Positions 1 through 8,866 of a stretch of 64,000 nucleotides of DNA are shown one piece after another (position 1 is the first letter of the stretch; every line of letters starts with the position of its first letter). A program made the position numbers and the translations under genes. Below the pieces are notes generated by a model. That model did not search any database. It worked only from the letters and a program-made list of their open reading frames with translations, and was not told where the DNA came from. The stretch spans positions 124,001 through 188,000 of the forward strand of contig NZ_CP119989.1 in NCBI RefSeq assembly GCF_029338555.1, given 5' to 3'. Source of the stretch: Halobaculum marinum (GTDB taxonomy: Archaea; Halobacteriota; Halobacteria; Halobacteriales; Haloferacaceae).

Positions 1-141
1 ATCGGTGGCGGCCCGGTGACGACGCTCCTCTCGCGGCTGTACGACGAGCGGGTGGAACGGGCGTGCTACGCCGACGAGGCGGACGACGCGGAGGCGGGTG
101 CGGGTGCCGACGCAGTCGCCGACGACGAGTCGCCGGAATAG
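1..141 (+). CDS. C-terminal end of an unidentified protein (5' truncated)
   Basis: Frame 1 is open from the window edge to a TAG at 139-141, giving 46 residues that begin IGGGPVTTLL and finish in an Ala/Asp/Glu-rich haloarchaeal tail. The Gly-rich start suggests the end of a folded enzyme or nucleotide-binding domain, but too little remains to name it. The Rieske gene starts 35 bases downstream on the same strand, so the two could be co-transcribed. Confidence 0.55.
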   Translation: MGGGPVTTLLSRLYDERVERACYADEADDAEAGAGADAVADDESPE

Positions 142-176
142 GGAGGCATACAAGTCCGCCGGTCCTGCCGGCGGGT

Positions 177-602
177 ATGAACGAGGACGCGCGGGTCGCC
201 GACGCCGACGAGGTTCCCGAGGGTGGGACCTTGCTGTTCACCGTTCGCGACGACGAGGACGAACTCCGCGAGGCGTTCGTGAGTCGGCTGTCCGACGGCA
301 CGGTCGTCGCGTACCGCAACTACTGCCAGCACTGGACGGACGTGCGCCTCGACAAAGGCGACGGCGCTCGCGTCACGAACGGCGAGGTGTGGTGTCAGAA
401 ACACGGCGCGACGTTCCAACTCGACAGCGGCTACTGCGACTTCGGCCCCTGCGAGGGGTCGGTGATGGAGTCGGTCGACGTGACCGTAACCGACGGCGGG
501 GTGTACGTCGACGACGAGGACTACGTCTTCGAGCACCTCGGTCCCAGCGGCGTCGACACGGGCGACGGCGGCGACAGTCGCATCGACTTCACCGGGAACT
601 GA
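177..602 (+). CDS. Rieske [2Fe-2S] domain protein
   Basis: This 141-residue acidic protein carries a Rieske cluster site: Cys50-x-His52 and Cys73-x2-His76, the two-Cys/two-His ligands of a Rieske [2Fe-2S] centre. Two more Cys (87 and 92) follow. There is no signal peptide or membrane anchor, so it is a soluble ferredoxin-like Rieske protein rather than a bc1 subunit. The ATG at 177 is preferred because upstream codons read only Arg/Gly-rich shadow sequence, and translation from here gives a typical acidic N-terminus. The electron-transfer partner is not evident from the neighbours. Confidence 0.85.
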   Translation: MNEDARVADADEVPEGGTLLFTVRDDEDELREAFVSRLSDGTVVAYRNYCQHWTDVRLDKGDGARVTNGEVWCQKHGATFQLDSGYCDFGPCEGSVMESVDVTVTDGGVYVDDEDYVFEHLGPSGVDTGDGGDSRIDFTGN

Positions 603-608
603 GCGCGC

Positions 609-1058
609 TCACGCGCCGTCGGCGATGCTGTTGCCGGTCGACCCGAGGTCGGCGTCGAGCGCCGCGTCGACGGCGTCGACGACGGCCGTCACGTCGGCGT
701 CGGGGCTCAGCGAGCACAACAGGCCCTCCGCCCCGACGTACAGGCGGACGACGGTGAGGTAGTCCATCCCAGTCGCGACGTACTCGACGTCTTCGGCGAC
801 AGGAAACAGGTCGTCGACGAACAGACCGATCTCCGAGAAGTCGATCCCCGCGTACTCGTGGATGCGGTCGAAGTGGGACCGCATCGCCCCGTCGTCGCCG
901 TACATCGACCGCGTCGTCTCGTCGACGTACGCGAGGTCGTACGCGTCGCGCGTGAACACGGCGGCGACGTGAAGGTGTTCGTCGTCGTCCAGCGCCGCCT
1001 CGATCTCGTTGACCGCCGCGTCTACGTCGAACGAGACGACCGCCTCGCTGCCGGGCAT
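609..1058 (-). CDS. Conserved haloarchaeal protein of unknown function
   Basis: This encodes 149 residues, acidic, with alternating hydrophobic strands and helices and no membrane segment or metal motif. The segment around residues 60-90 (AGIDFSEIGLFVDDLFPVAE) resembles small haloarchaeal proteins of unknown function. It converges on the Rieske gene with 6 bases between the stops. The first ATG of the frame was taken as start; the next candidates would remove recognisable acidic sequence. I assign no function. Confidence 0.65.
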   Translation of the reverse strand: MPGSEAVVSFDVDAAVNEIEAALDDDEHLHVAAVFTRDAYDLAYVDETTRSMYGDDGAMRSHFDRIHEYAGIDFSEIGLFVDDLFPVAEDVEYVATGMDYLTVVRLYVGAEGLLCSLSPDADVTAVVDAVDAALDADLGSTGNSIADGA

Positions 1059-1227
1059 GCCCGGAGGTTCCTCCGCCGGGTGAAATATCCACCGCCGTCA
1101 GTTCGACCCCGTCGCACGACTGCGAACAGGCTAGCTGGGTGCGGAAGAACGAGTGCGGTGACGAGCACGGAGCCGAACCCGAGAGAGAGACGGGACGCTT
1201 GGAGTCGGTCGGTCGCTCGGCCAGAAG

Positions 1228-1302
1228 TAGCGGGAGGTAGATTTGAACTACCGATCTCCGGGTTATGAGCCCGGCGGAATCTCCTGGCTATCCCATCCCG
1301 CT
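1228..1302 (-). tRNA. initiator tRNA-Met (CAT)
   Basis: The reverse complement folds as a complete 75-nt cloverleaf: acceptor AGCGGGA/TCCCGCT with discriminator A, anticodon loop CTCATAA and T-loop TTCAAAT. The three G:C pairs on the anticodon stem next to the loop (GGG/CCC) and the A1:U72 pair at the acceptor end are the identity features of an archaeal initiator tRNA rather than elongator tRNA-Met. CCA is not encoded and no intron is seen. Confidence 0.93.
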
Positions 1303-1390
1303 ACTACATCGAAGTCGACCTGCACTTGTAAGGGTTGTGTTTCGAAGACCGCCGCCGTGTGCGACTTTCACGCACGACGGGCGCGGCTCG

Positions 1391-1840
1391 TCACTCCAAC
1401 ACGCGCCAGGTGAACACGCTCTCGGCGACGTAGTTGACGACCATCCCGGCGCCGATGCCGCCGGCCCGAGAGACGACGAACCAGAGGTCGATACCCGCGA
1501 CCGTCAGCGGCACCGCCACCCACCGGAACAGCACGGTGAACACGACCAACTGGACGGCGATGCCGCCCGCGCGGACGACGTTCGACCGGGCCAGTCGTCG
1601 CAGCGTCGCCCCGACCCCCGAGCCGCCTTCCCCGGCGAACGTCACGCGGTCGTTGAGCAGGAACATCACGACGACCGCCACCTCGATACCGATCAGCGCC
1701 GCGAGTTCGGGAAACACCCCGAGTTCGCGCAGCGCCGTCGACGTGGCGATGTCGAAGGCGAAGCCGACGACGCCGACCGAGAGGAACTGGCCAATACGCG
1801 TCCCGGACGCGAGCGCCTCCACGGCGCCGTCGTCGCTCAT
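1391..1840 (-). CDS. GtrA-like four-helix membrane protein
   Basis: This encodes 149 residues with four hydrophobic helices and the family features FLSVGVVGFAFDI near the N-terminus and a conserved NDRVTF segment after the second helix. GtrA-family proteins are thought to help move polyprenyl-linked sugars across the membrane or to assist glycosyltransferases. Its ATG overlaps the stop of the upstream GT2 gene by four bases (ATGA), so the two are translationally coupled. The pairing suggests one acts on a lipid-linked sugar made by the other. Confidence 0.85.
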   Translation of the reverse strand: MSDDGAVEALASGTRIGQFLSVGVVGFAFDIATSTALRELGVFPELAALIGIEVAVVVMFLLNDRVTFAGEGGSGVGATLRRLARSNVVRAGGIAVQLVVFTVLFRWVAVPLTVAGIDLWFVVSRAGGIGAGMVVNYVAESVFTWRVLE

Positions 1841-2676
1841 CGCGGGTCGCTCCCGGCGGCACTCCCGTCGGGGTCGCCGCCGTCGCCGCGCGTCCCGCCC
1901 CCACTGCGGTCGACCAGCGCGACGCCGTCTTCGCGGTCGAGCAGGCGGTGCAGGCGGTCGTTCCGGATGAGTCGTGCGCGGTGGCGCGCCACGAGCAGTC
2001 CCCGACCCATGTCCAGCGCGTCCGTCACGGGCGACACCGTCGAGCCGGGTTGGTCCTCCCACGTCACCGGCACCTCGGCGATGCGGTAGTCGAGCGCCGC
2101 CGCGACCGCGACGAGTTCGATGTCCCACGCGAACCCCGGTTCGTACAGGTGGTCGCGGGCGCCCGCCCACGCCTCAGCGGTCAGCGCCTTCGCACCGCAC
2201 TGGTAGTCGTACAGTTTCGCGTCGAGCAGGCGGCGCGCAATCCACGCGAAGCCGTCGCCGAGGAAGCGGCGGGCGAACGTCTGGTGGGAGCGCACGTCCG
2301 CCGCCGGGTGACGTCGCGAGCCGGCGGCCAGGTCGACTTCGCCGTCGACGACCGGGTCGATCACCGCCGCGACGGACTCGGCGGGCGTCGCGCCGTCGGC
2401 GTCGGCGAAGGCGTACACGTCGGTGGAGAGCGCCTCGAAGCCCGCGGTGATGGCCGCACCCTTCCCGCGTCGACGGCGGACGACGCGACAGTCGACGCCG
2501 TCCGGGAGGGCGAGGCCGGCCGGGTCGTCGGTCGCGTCCGCCGCGACGCCGGGTGCGTCGAGTTCGACTCGAAGCTCGTCCGGGTCCAGCGTCCGTTGGA
2601 GCGAGCGGAGGTACGTCCGGAGCCGACCCGGGTCCGGATGGTAGGCGGGGACGACGACCCCGACGGTCGGCTGCAT
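1837..2676 (-). CDS. Family 2 glycosyltransferase, dolichyl-phosphate sugar synthase type
   Basis: This 279-residue protein has a GT-A fold: VGVVVPAYHPDP at the start, RGKGAAITAGF (nucleotide/acceptor region) at about 70-80, the metal-binding FADADG at 90-95, and DYQCGAKALTAEAW in the acceptor half. These are typical of DPM1/GtrB-like enzymes that transfer a hexose from a nucleotide sugar to dolichyl phosphate. It lacks a C-terminal membrane domain; the coupled GtrA protein may supply that. The ATG at 2676 directly precedes the conserved N-terminus. The upstream region is shared with the divergent DUF2298 gene. Confidence 0.87.
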   Translation of the reverse strand: MQPTVGVVVPAYHPDPGRLRTYLRSLQRTLDPDELRVELDAPGVAADATDDPAGLALPDGVDCRVVRRRRGKGAAITAGFEALSTDVYAFADADGATPAESVAAVIDPVVDGEVDLAAGSRRHPAADVRSHQTFARRFLGDGFAWIARRLLDAKLYDYQCGAKALTAEAWAGARDHLYEPGFAWDIELVAVAAALDYRIAEVPVTWEDQPGSTVSPVTDALDMGRGLLVARHRARLIRNDRLHRLLDREDGVALVDRSGGGTRGDGGDPDGSAAGSDPR

Positions 2677-2811
2677 ACCCCCCGGTTCCGTGTGGCCGGG
2701 TAAAAGCGGTGCGAAACGGGCATCCGGCGACGTGCGGGTGCGAGGCGCCGCGACACCGCGTCGACGGAAGGAGGGAAAGGGACTTACCCCGGCGGCAACC
2801 CCGTGGGATCG

Positions 2812-5247
2812 ATGGAGTACGGTCTCGTCGTCCGCTGGCTGGTCGCGCTGCTCGCGCTCGGGGCCGTCGGCGTCCCGCTGGCCGCCCGCCTGTTCCCCCG
2901 CTCGGCGACGCGCGGTGTCGGCTTCGCGCTCCCCGTGTCCGCGCTGACGGTCGCCGTCGTCGCCTTCTGGGCTGGTCGCGTCACGTTCGGCCCGCTCGTG
3001 CTCGCGCTCGCCCTCCTCGTGCTCGTCGCGCTCGCGGCGCTGGCTCTCCTCGACCGCGACGCCCTCCGCGCCGGCGAAGTCGCCCTCGACGAGGACGCCG
3101 TCGCCGGGCTCCCCGACCGAACCGTCGCCGCCGAGACGGCGGCGGTGTTCGTCCTCGGGTTCTGTCTCGTCGTGCTGATCCGGGCGTTCGACCCCGGCGT
3201 CGACCCCAGCGCCGGCGAGAAGTTCCTCGACTACGGCATCCTCAAGTCGCTGCTGCGGGCGAGTGCGCTCCCGCCGGAGGACATGTGGTTCGCCGGCGAA
3301 CCCGTCCGCTACTACTACGGCGGCCACCTGCTCGCGGCGCTGTGGTCGATGCTGACCGCTACCCCGGCGCGCTTCGGCTACAACCTCGCGCTGGCAGGCG
3401 TGTTCGGGATGCTCGTCGCCGCCGTCTACGATCTGGCGGGGTCGGTCGCCGCCAGCCGTGATCGCTCGCGCCGCATCGCTGGCGCGCTCGCGGCGTTCCT
3501 CGTCGGCGTCGCGGCGAACCTCTACACCGCCGGCTGGGTGCTCCTCCGGACGCTCCCGCCGGGCCCGCGAGCAACGGTCGCCAGCCTGTTCGGCCTCGAC
3601 GCACAGGAGGTGGTCACCCGCGAGTTCTCCTACTGGACCGCCAGCCGCGTCATCCCGGGAACCATCAACGAGTTCCCGCTGTTCGCGTGGCTCAACGGCG
3701 ACCTCCACGCCCACATGACGATGACGCCGTTCCTCCTGCTGGGGGCGGCGCTCGCGTTCGCCCTCTACCGCACGCCCGAGACGGAAACGCGCCGCCGGCG
3801 ACTCCTCCTGTTCGGCGTGATCCCGGTCGTGGGCGGCTTCCAAGCGGTGCTCGACACGTGGAGTTTCCCGAGCGTGTTCGGCCTCGCGTGGCTCGCGGTC
3901 GCCGCCGCACCCGCCGCACCGCGGACCCTCTTGCCGGCGGCGCTGTCGGCCCGCGTGGACGCCCTCGTGGACGGCGTGTCCGACGCCGACACCGAGACGG
4001 CGACCGACGGTGGCGGGGGCGGGAGCGCCGGTGCCCGCCTGCTCGCCGACGAGGTGGCTCGCCCGGTCGTCGCCGCGGCGCTCGTCGCGGGCGCGGGCGT
4101 GCTCGCGGTGGTCGTCGCGTCGCCGTTCCTGCTGGGCGCGGTGACCGGCAGCGGGAGCGAACGGACGCTGGCGCTGCTCACCGTCGAGATGCGGTCGTCG
4201 CTTGGCAGGTTGGCGCTCGTCCACGGCGCGTTCCTCGCGACGTTCGTCGTCGGCCTGCTCGCGGCCGTCGGGCGGGAGCGACCGCTCGCCGTGCTGGCGG
4301 GCCTCGCGGCGCTGACGCTCGCAGGCCTCGTCGTCGGCGTGCCCGCGCTCGGACCGTTCGGCTTCCTGCTCCTCGCGGGGTGGGTCGCGCTGCGGACCGA
4401 CCGCGCGGGCTTCGAGACGGTGCTGATCGTCGGCGGGGCCGGACTGGTGTTGCTCGTCGAGGTGGTGTTCCTGAACGAGCAGGCCGGCCCGGGCCGGATG
4501 AACACCGTGTTCAAGACGTACGCGCAGGTGTGGCCGCTGTGGGCCGCCGCCGCCGGCGTCGTGCTCGCGGGGATGCTCCGCGTGGTGCCCCGCCCCGACG
4601 CATCCGTGCTGTGGCCGGGCGAGGGGACCCGCGACGTGCTGGCGTCGGTGTTCGTCGCCGGCCTGCTCGTCACGACGGGGATGTACGCCGCGTTCGCGCT
4701 CCCGGCGCACGTGAACGAGGGGTACCCCGAGGAGCCGACGCTGGACGCGACCGACTTCGTCGCGGTGTACCATCCGAGCGAGGAGCGTCCGATCGACTGG
4801 CTCGACGCCCGCGAGGGCCAGCCGACGCTGCTGTCGGCGCCCGCGACCGGCGTCTACCCCGGCGCCGACAACCGTTACGGACACTCGCCGACGATGTACC
4901 GCTGGGAGGCCAGCCCCGCGGCGAGTCTCACCGGGCTACCGACGGTCGCCGGCTGGCACCACGAAGTCGGCTACCGCGGGCCCGACGCCTACTTCGCCCG
5001 CGTCCGCGCCGTCGACGACGCCTACACCTCCGAGGCCGCCGCCGTCGAGGTGTTCCGCGAGCACGACGTGCAGTACGTGTGGGTCGGCCCCGCCGAGCGC
5101 ACGCGCTACCAGCAGTTCGGCATGATCGACTTCGGCGAGATCCCGGGGGTGGAGGAGGTCGAGGACGCCTCAACGCAGACGGTGACGGTGTACCGGGTGA
5201 CGGAGTCGGAGTTACCCGAAGCGGGTTCGCTCGACGCTAGCGCCTGA
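2812..5247 (+). CDS. DUF2298 (Chlor_Arch_YYY-type) polytopic membrane protein, possible GT-C glycosyltransferase
   Basis: This encodes 811 residues with about 15 or more hydrophobic helices. The diagnostic region lies at about 125-185: GEKFLDYGILKSLLRA, then PPEDMWFAGE and RYYYGGHLLAAL, the tyrosine run characteristic of DUF2298. A later GDLHAHMTMTPF motif and a conserved ARMNTVFKTY-like segment (PGRMNTVFKTY) also fit. The soluble C-terminal part (from about 640) may be a periplasm-facing domain. DUF2298 proteins are predicted GT-C-like transferases of unknown substrate. ATG 2812 is preferred; an in-frame GTG lies 9 bases upstream. It is divergent from the GT2/GtrA pair, suggesting a small envelope-glycan locus. 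Confidence 0.85.
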   Translation: MEYGLVVRWLVALLALGAVGVPLAARLFPRSATRGVGFALPVSALTVAVVAFWAGRVTFGPLVLALALLVLVALAALALLDRDALRAGEVALDEDAVAGLPDRTVAAETAAVFVLGFCLVVLIRAFDPGVDPSAGEKFLDYGILKSLLRASALPPEDMWFAGEPVRYYYGGHLLAALWSMLTATPARFGYNLALAGVFGMLVAAVYDLAGSVAASRDRSRRIAGALAAFLVGVAANLYTAGWVLLRTLPPGPRATVASLFGLDAQEVVTREFSYWTASRVIPGTINEFPLFAWLNGDLHAHMTMTPFLLLGAALAFALYRTPETETRRRRLLLFGVIPVVGGFQAVLDTWSFPSVFGLAWLAVAAAPAAPRTLLPAALSARVDALVDGVSDADTETATDGGGGGSAGARLLADEVARPVVAAALVAGAGVLAVVVASPFLLGAVTGSGSERTLALLTVEMRSSLGRLALVHGAFLATFVVGLLAAVGRERPLAVLAGLAALTLAGLVVGVPALGPFGFLLLAGWVALRTDRAGFETVLIVGGAGLVLLVEVVFLNEQAGPGRMNTVFKTYAQVWPLWAAAAGVVLAGMLRVVPRPDASVLWPGEGTRDVLASVFVAGLLVTTGMYAAFALPAHVNEGYPEEPTLDATDFVAVYHPSEERPIDWLDAREGQPTLLSAPATGVYPGADNRYGHSPTMYRWEASPAASLTGLPTVAGWHHEVGYRGPDAYFARVRAVDDAYTSEAAAVEVFREHDVQYVWVGPAERTRYQQFGMIDFGEIPGVEEVEDASTQTVTVYRVTESELPEAGSLDASA

Positions 5248-6118
5248 GCGCCGGCGTTCGCGGGGCAAGCGACCGGGCGCCGACGCCGACGACGAACCCG
5301 AACGTCCCGAGGAAGACCGCGAGCACGGCGGCCGTCACCGCCGCCAGGGCGACGTCGAACGTCGCCACCCCGCTCGCGGAGACGCTGTCGACGAAGCGCG
5401 CTCCCGCACCGCCGAACACCGGCGCGAAGACGACACCCCACGAGACGAACAGCCCCGCGTGCCGCGCTGCGGGGACCGCGGCCGCTCCGACCCACCCGGC
5501 AGCGACGAGTACGCCGACCCGCGGGTCGCCGGCCGCGGCCGCCAGCGGGTCGAACACCTCCGCGACCGTCAGCGCCCCCGTGACGGGGTGCCGGGGCACC
5601 CACACCGCGGCCGCGAGTGCGGCGTCGAACGCCGCGGCCGCGACGACGGCCCACCGCACCGCCGCACGACGGCTCCGCGGGAGGAGCACCCGACGGACGC
5701 GGGCGGACCCGGCCGCTTCGTCGAGGCCGTCACTCCGTCGCCGCAGGAACTCCCCGAGCGCGTAGCCGGGGAGGCCGACGCCCGTCGCAGTCGACGCGGC
5801 GGCGACGACCGGAACGACCACCCCGATACCGGTCGCCACCCCGCTCGGGACGGCGAGACACCACGCGACCGAGAACACGAGGCCGAACGCCAGCAGCCAA
5901 CTCCCGAGGACGCCGCCGGCGCGCCTGGCGTTCTCGGCCGCGAGTGCCGGGCCACCCAGGAGGGCGGTCGTCGCGAGAAACGGGACCGCAGAGTCGGCAC
6001 CGGCGGCCCAGGGCGTCTCCGCGGCGACGACCCCCACGGCGACGAGCGCGGTCGCCCCGGCGACGGCGACGAGTCGCATCCGGCGGTCGGCGCCGAGGAG
6101 GGCGTCGGCGGAGGACAC
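5237..6118 (-). CDS. Polytopic membrane protein of unknown function
   Basis: This 293-residue, Ala/Val-rich protein has roughly six to eight hydrophobic segments and a basic loop at about 120-150 (FLRRRSDGL, RRVLLPRSRRAA). No transporter or enzyme motif is recognisable. It converges on the DUF2298 gene with an 11-base overlap of the 3' ends. Function is not assigned. Confidence 0.7.
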   Translation of the reverse strand: MSSADALLGADRRMRLVAVAGATALVAVGVVAAETPWAAGADSAVPFLATTALLGGPALAAENARRAGGVLGSWLLAFGLVFSVAWCLAVPSGVATGIGVVVPVVAAASTATGVGLPGYALGEFLRRRSDGLDEAAGSARVRRVLLPRSRRAAVRWAVVAAAAFDAALAAAVWVPRHPVTGALTVAEVFDPLAAAAGDPRVGVLVAAGWVGAAAVPAARHAGLFVSWGVVFAPVFGGAGARFVDSVSASGVATFDVALAAVTAAVLAVFLGTFGFVVGVGARSLAPRTPALRR

Positions 6119-6237
6119 GTCGGATCACCGACGTGACCCGGCAAGTACTTTCGGTCGTCGAGCACCGCTCGCGTGGGCGAAGCCGCGGCGCTGGACGCGT
6201 GGAGAGCGGAGCGAACTAGTGCGGGGCGACTCGCGGC

Positions 6238-6504
6238 TTAGACCGTGAGGTCGCCGCCCTTCTTCACGATGTCGAGCGCCTCGGCGTCGATGGTGTCGAC
6301 GTCGAGCCAGTGGGGGACGTACTCCTTCTTCTCGAACGCGTCGCGCTCGTCGTCGGTGCCGATGGTGCACCACAACTGCGGCTCCTCGGGGCCGTGGTAC
6401 TCGCCTTGGCGCTGGACGGAGAAGACGCGCAGCTCCTGCCCGTCGTAGTTGATGACGCCGTCCTTGCGCAGGCCGGGGTCGCCGTGAACGATGAGCTTCT
6501 TCAT
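6238..6504 (-). CDS. HAH_0734-like small haloarchaeal protein
   Basis: This encodes 88 residues beginning MKKLIVHGDPGLRKDG, with EEPQLWCTIGTDDERDAFEKKEYVPHWL in the middle written here in two pieces: EEPQLWCTIG then FEKKEYVPHWLDVD. This matches from memory the small soluble HAH_0734 family restricted to haloarchaea; its function is unknown. The internal ATG at 6504 was chosen because the preceding 35 codons are Arg-rich and lie across the divergent promoter region. Confidence 0.8.
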   Translation of the reverse strand: MKKLIVHGDPGLRKDGVINYDGQELRVFSVQRQGEYHGPEEPQLWCTIGTDDERDAFEKKEYVPHWLDVDTIDAEALDIVKKGGDLTV

Positions 6505-6635
6505 ACGCCGGCGTTGGCGGGTTCGTACACTAAGGGTTTCGATGCCGTGCGTCTCACGGCGGCGGAGCCGCAAGCGGAGGCAAGTGGTCGCAGGTGTATA
6601 ACCGCTCACGAGTCGTCAATAGAGTGAGGTTACTA

Positions 6636-7076
6636 ATGTCTACAAAGCGCGTAGCGGCTGAAGACGACGTCCGAGCGGCATCCGACCGATTCTACGGTGC
6701 ACTGGAGGCGATGGCGAACGGCGACGCCAGTTCAATGGCGGACATCTGGTCCCACGAGGACGACGTGACGACCATGCACCCGATCGGGGGCCGCGAGGAG
6801 GGCTGGGAGGCCGTCAAAGCGTCGTGGGACGGCGTGGCGGCGGCGAGCACGGACGGCACGGTCACCCGGACGAACCAGGTCGTCCGAGTCGTCGGTGACG
6901 CCGCGTACGAACTGTGCGAGGAGTCGGCGTCGATGACCTTCGCGGGCGACCCGGTCGCTATCGAGAACCGCGCGACCAACGTCTACCGGAAAGAGGGCGA
7001 CGAGTGGAAAATCGTCCACCACCACGCCGACCACGACGCCGAGTTCGCCGAGCTGGTGGCGAACATGGGTGCGTGA
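6636..7076 (+). CDS. SnoaL/NTF2-like protein (DUF4440 type)
   Basis: This encodes 146 residues with the cone-shaped NTF2-like pattern: an N-terminal helix (RAASDRFYGALEAMANGD), a WSHEDDVTTMHP strand with the conserved HP, GWEAVKASWDGV, and a final NVYRKEGDEWKIVHHHAD strand pair. Family members bind or isomerise small hydrophobic substrates or have lost catalysis; the substrate here is unknown. The ATG at 6636 is the second Met of the frame and gives the usual start. It is divergent from the HAH_0734-like gene. Confidence 0.85.
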   Translation: MSTKRVAAEDDVRAASDRFYGALEAMANGDASSMADIWSHEDDVTTMHPIGGREEGWEAVKASWDGVAAASTDGTVTRTNQVVRVVGDAAYELCEESASMTFAGDPVAIENRATNVYRKEGDEWKIVHHHADHDAEFAELVANMGA

Positions 7077-7214
7077 TCGACCGACGACCGATCGACTGCA
7101 ACCCCCGGCAACCGGCTCGCATTTTCGAATAGGTACCCTCGGATCGAAGCCTATCCGCTGTCTCGCGGGTGAGTGTCGAGAAAACGCCGAGCCGGGGCCG
7201 TCGCGACAGCCCGG

Positions 7215-7997
7215 CTACCCGCCGAGGTACAGCCGCGACACCTCGGGGTTGTCCAAGAGCGCGTCGGCGTCGTCGGTGTACGCGACGCTCCCCTGGTCGA
7301 GCACGTAGCCCGTGTCCGAGATGGCCAGCCCCTTGCGGGCGTTCTGTTCGACCATCAAGATCGCCGTCCCGAGGTCGTTGACGGCCTGCACGTCGGCGAA
7401 CACCTCGTCGGCGGTGTTGGGCGCGAGCCCGGCCGACGGCTCGTCGATGAGGAGCACGTCCGGCTCCATCACGAGCGCCCGAGCGAACGCCAGCACTTGG
7501 CGCTGGCCGCCCGAGAGGGTGCGTGCCTTCGCCTCGCGCTTCTCGTCGAGGATCGGGAACCGGTCGTACAGTTCGGCGATCACCGGTTCGAGGTCGTCGT
7601 TGCGGGCGACGCCGCCCATCCGGAGGTTCTCCTCGATCGTGAGGCTCGCGAACACGTTGTCCGTCTGGGGGACGTAGCCGATCCCGATGCGGACGATCTC
7701 TTCTGGCGCCATCCCGCCGATGTCCTCGCCGCGGTAGCGGACGTGGCCCTCCCACGGAGAGAGCAGGCCGAACACCGTCTTGAGGACGGTGGACTTGCCC
7801 GCGCCGTTGGGGCCGACGAGACACGCGATCTCCTCCTGTTCGAGGGTCAACGAGAGGTCGTCGAGCACCTGCACGTCGCCGTAGCCGCTGTCGACGCCAT
7901 CGACCGAGAGGACGGGGGCGGTCGACTGCTCGGGCGGCGCAGACTCGGCTGCACCGCCGTCCGGGAGCACTCGCCGTTGGCTCCACTCGCGGCTCAT
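7215..7997 (-). CDS. livF: Branched-chain amino acid-type ABC transporter ATP-binding protein LivF
   Basis: This encodes 260 residues. Walker A is GPNGAGKST (about 63-71), the Q-loop is YVPQTDNVF, the signature is LSGGQRQVLAFARAL, and Walker B is VLLIDEPSAGL with a following H-loop region VEQNARKGL. The VPQTDNVF Q-loop and short length are typical of LivF. An N-terminal extension of about 30 residues is acidic and Pro-rich. Its ATG overlaps the livG stop by four bases. It is the last gene of the operon and should work as a heterodimer with LivG. Confidence 0.92.
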   Translation of the reverse strand: MSREWSQRRVLPDGGAAESAPPEQSTAPVLSVDGVDSGYGDVQVLDDLSLTLEQEEIACLVGPNGAGKSTVLKTVFGLLSPWEGHVRYRGEDIGGMAPEEIVRIGIGYVPQTDNVFASLTIEENLRMGGVARNDDLEPVIAELYDRFPILDEKREAKARTLSGGQRQVLAFARALVMEPDVLLIDEPSAGLAPNTADEVFADVQAVNDLGTAILMVEQNARKGLAISDTGYVLDQGSVAYTDDADALLDNPEVSRLYLGG

Positions 7998-8866
7998 TCG
8001 CCACCCCCGAGGTACGCGTCGATGACGCGGTTGTCCGCGCGGACCGCGTCGGGCGTCCCCTCCACGAGGACGCTGCCGCGGTCGAGGACGACGATCGGGT
8101 CGGCGAGGTTCATGATGAACTCCATGTCGTGTTCGATGATCAGGAACGTGACGCCCTGCTCGTTGAGCCGGGCGATCTGGTCGCGCAGTTTGTTCGCCAG
8201 CGTCGGGTTCACACCCGCCACCGGCTCGTCGAGCAGCAGCACCTCGGGCTCGGCGAGCATCGCCCGCGCGAGTTCGACCAGTTTCATCTGGCCGCCCGAG
8301 AGGTCGGTCGCCGCCTGCGTCGCGAGGTGCCCGATCTCGAACTCCTCGAGGATGCGCTGGGCGTCCTCCAGGTTCGCGCGTTCCTCCTCGTGCACCGTAC
8401 TGCCGTCGGTGAACAGCGAGACGAACGACTCGCCGGTCTGCGTCTGCGGGCCGACGAGCATCGCCTCGCGGACGGTCATCCCCTCCAGCTTCCGAGGGGT
8501 CTGGAACGTCCGGATCAGCCCGTGGTCGGCGATCTCGTGGGGCGTGTCGTCGGTCACGTCCACGCCGTTGACGCGGACGGAGCCCTCGTCCTCCTCGTAG
8601 AACCCCGAGATGAGGTTGAACAGGGTGGACTTGCCGGCGCCGTTCGGCCCGATGAGGCCGGTGATCGTACCGCGCTCCACCTCGAAGGAGGCGTCGTCGG
8701 TGGCGACCAGCCCGCCGAACGTCTTGACGAGGCCGTCGACCTCCAGCACGACGTTCTCCTTGTCGAGGTTCGCGCCCTCGTGGACGACGCCATCAGACTC
8801 GGTGTCGGCGGCGTCGCTCGCGTCGGACACGTCGTCGACCGGCGTGTCGGACTCGGCGTCGCTCAC
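7994..8866 (-). CDS. livG: Branched-chain amino acid-type ABC transporter ATP-binding protein LivG
   Basis: This encodes 290 residues with Walker A GPNGAGKST, a DLSGGQMKLVELARAM signature, Walker B VLLLDEPVAGVNP and the LivG-type IIEHDMEFIMNLAD H-loop. The DEPVAGVNP sequence and the FQTPRKLEGMTV Q-loop identify LivG rather than LivF. An acidic 35-residue leader precedes the domain. It overlaps both livF and livM by four bases (ATGA), showing tight translational coupling. Confidence 0.93.
   Translation of the reverse strand: MSDAESDTPVDDVSDASDAADTESDGVVHEGANLDKENVVLEVDGLVKTFGGLVATDDASFEVERGTITGLIGPNGAGKSTLFNLISGFYEEDEGSVRVNGVDVTDDTPHEIADHGLIRTFQTPRKLEGMTVREAMLVGPQTQTGESFVSLFTDGSTVHEEERANLEDAQRILEEFEIGHLATQAATDLSGGQMKLVELARAMLAEPEVLLLDEPVAGVNPTLANKLRDQIARLNEQGVTFLIIEHDMEFIMNLADPIVVLDRGSVLVEGTPDAVRADNRVIDAYLGGGE

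Noticed and set aside
2677-4884. A very long open frame antisense to the DUF2298 gene continuing from the GT2 gene
   Set aside because: It is Arg/Gln/His/Glu-rich with no domain, the expected antisense shadow of a GC-rich gene; the true GT2 start is the ATG at 2676.
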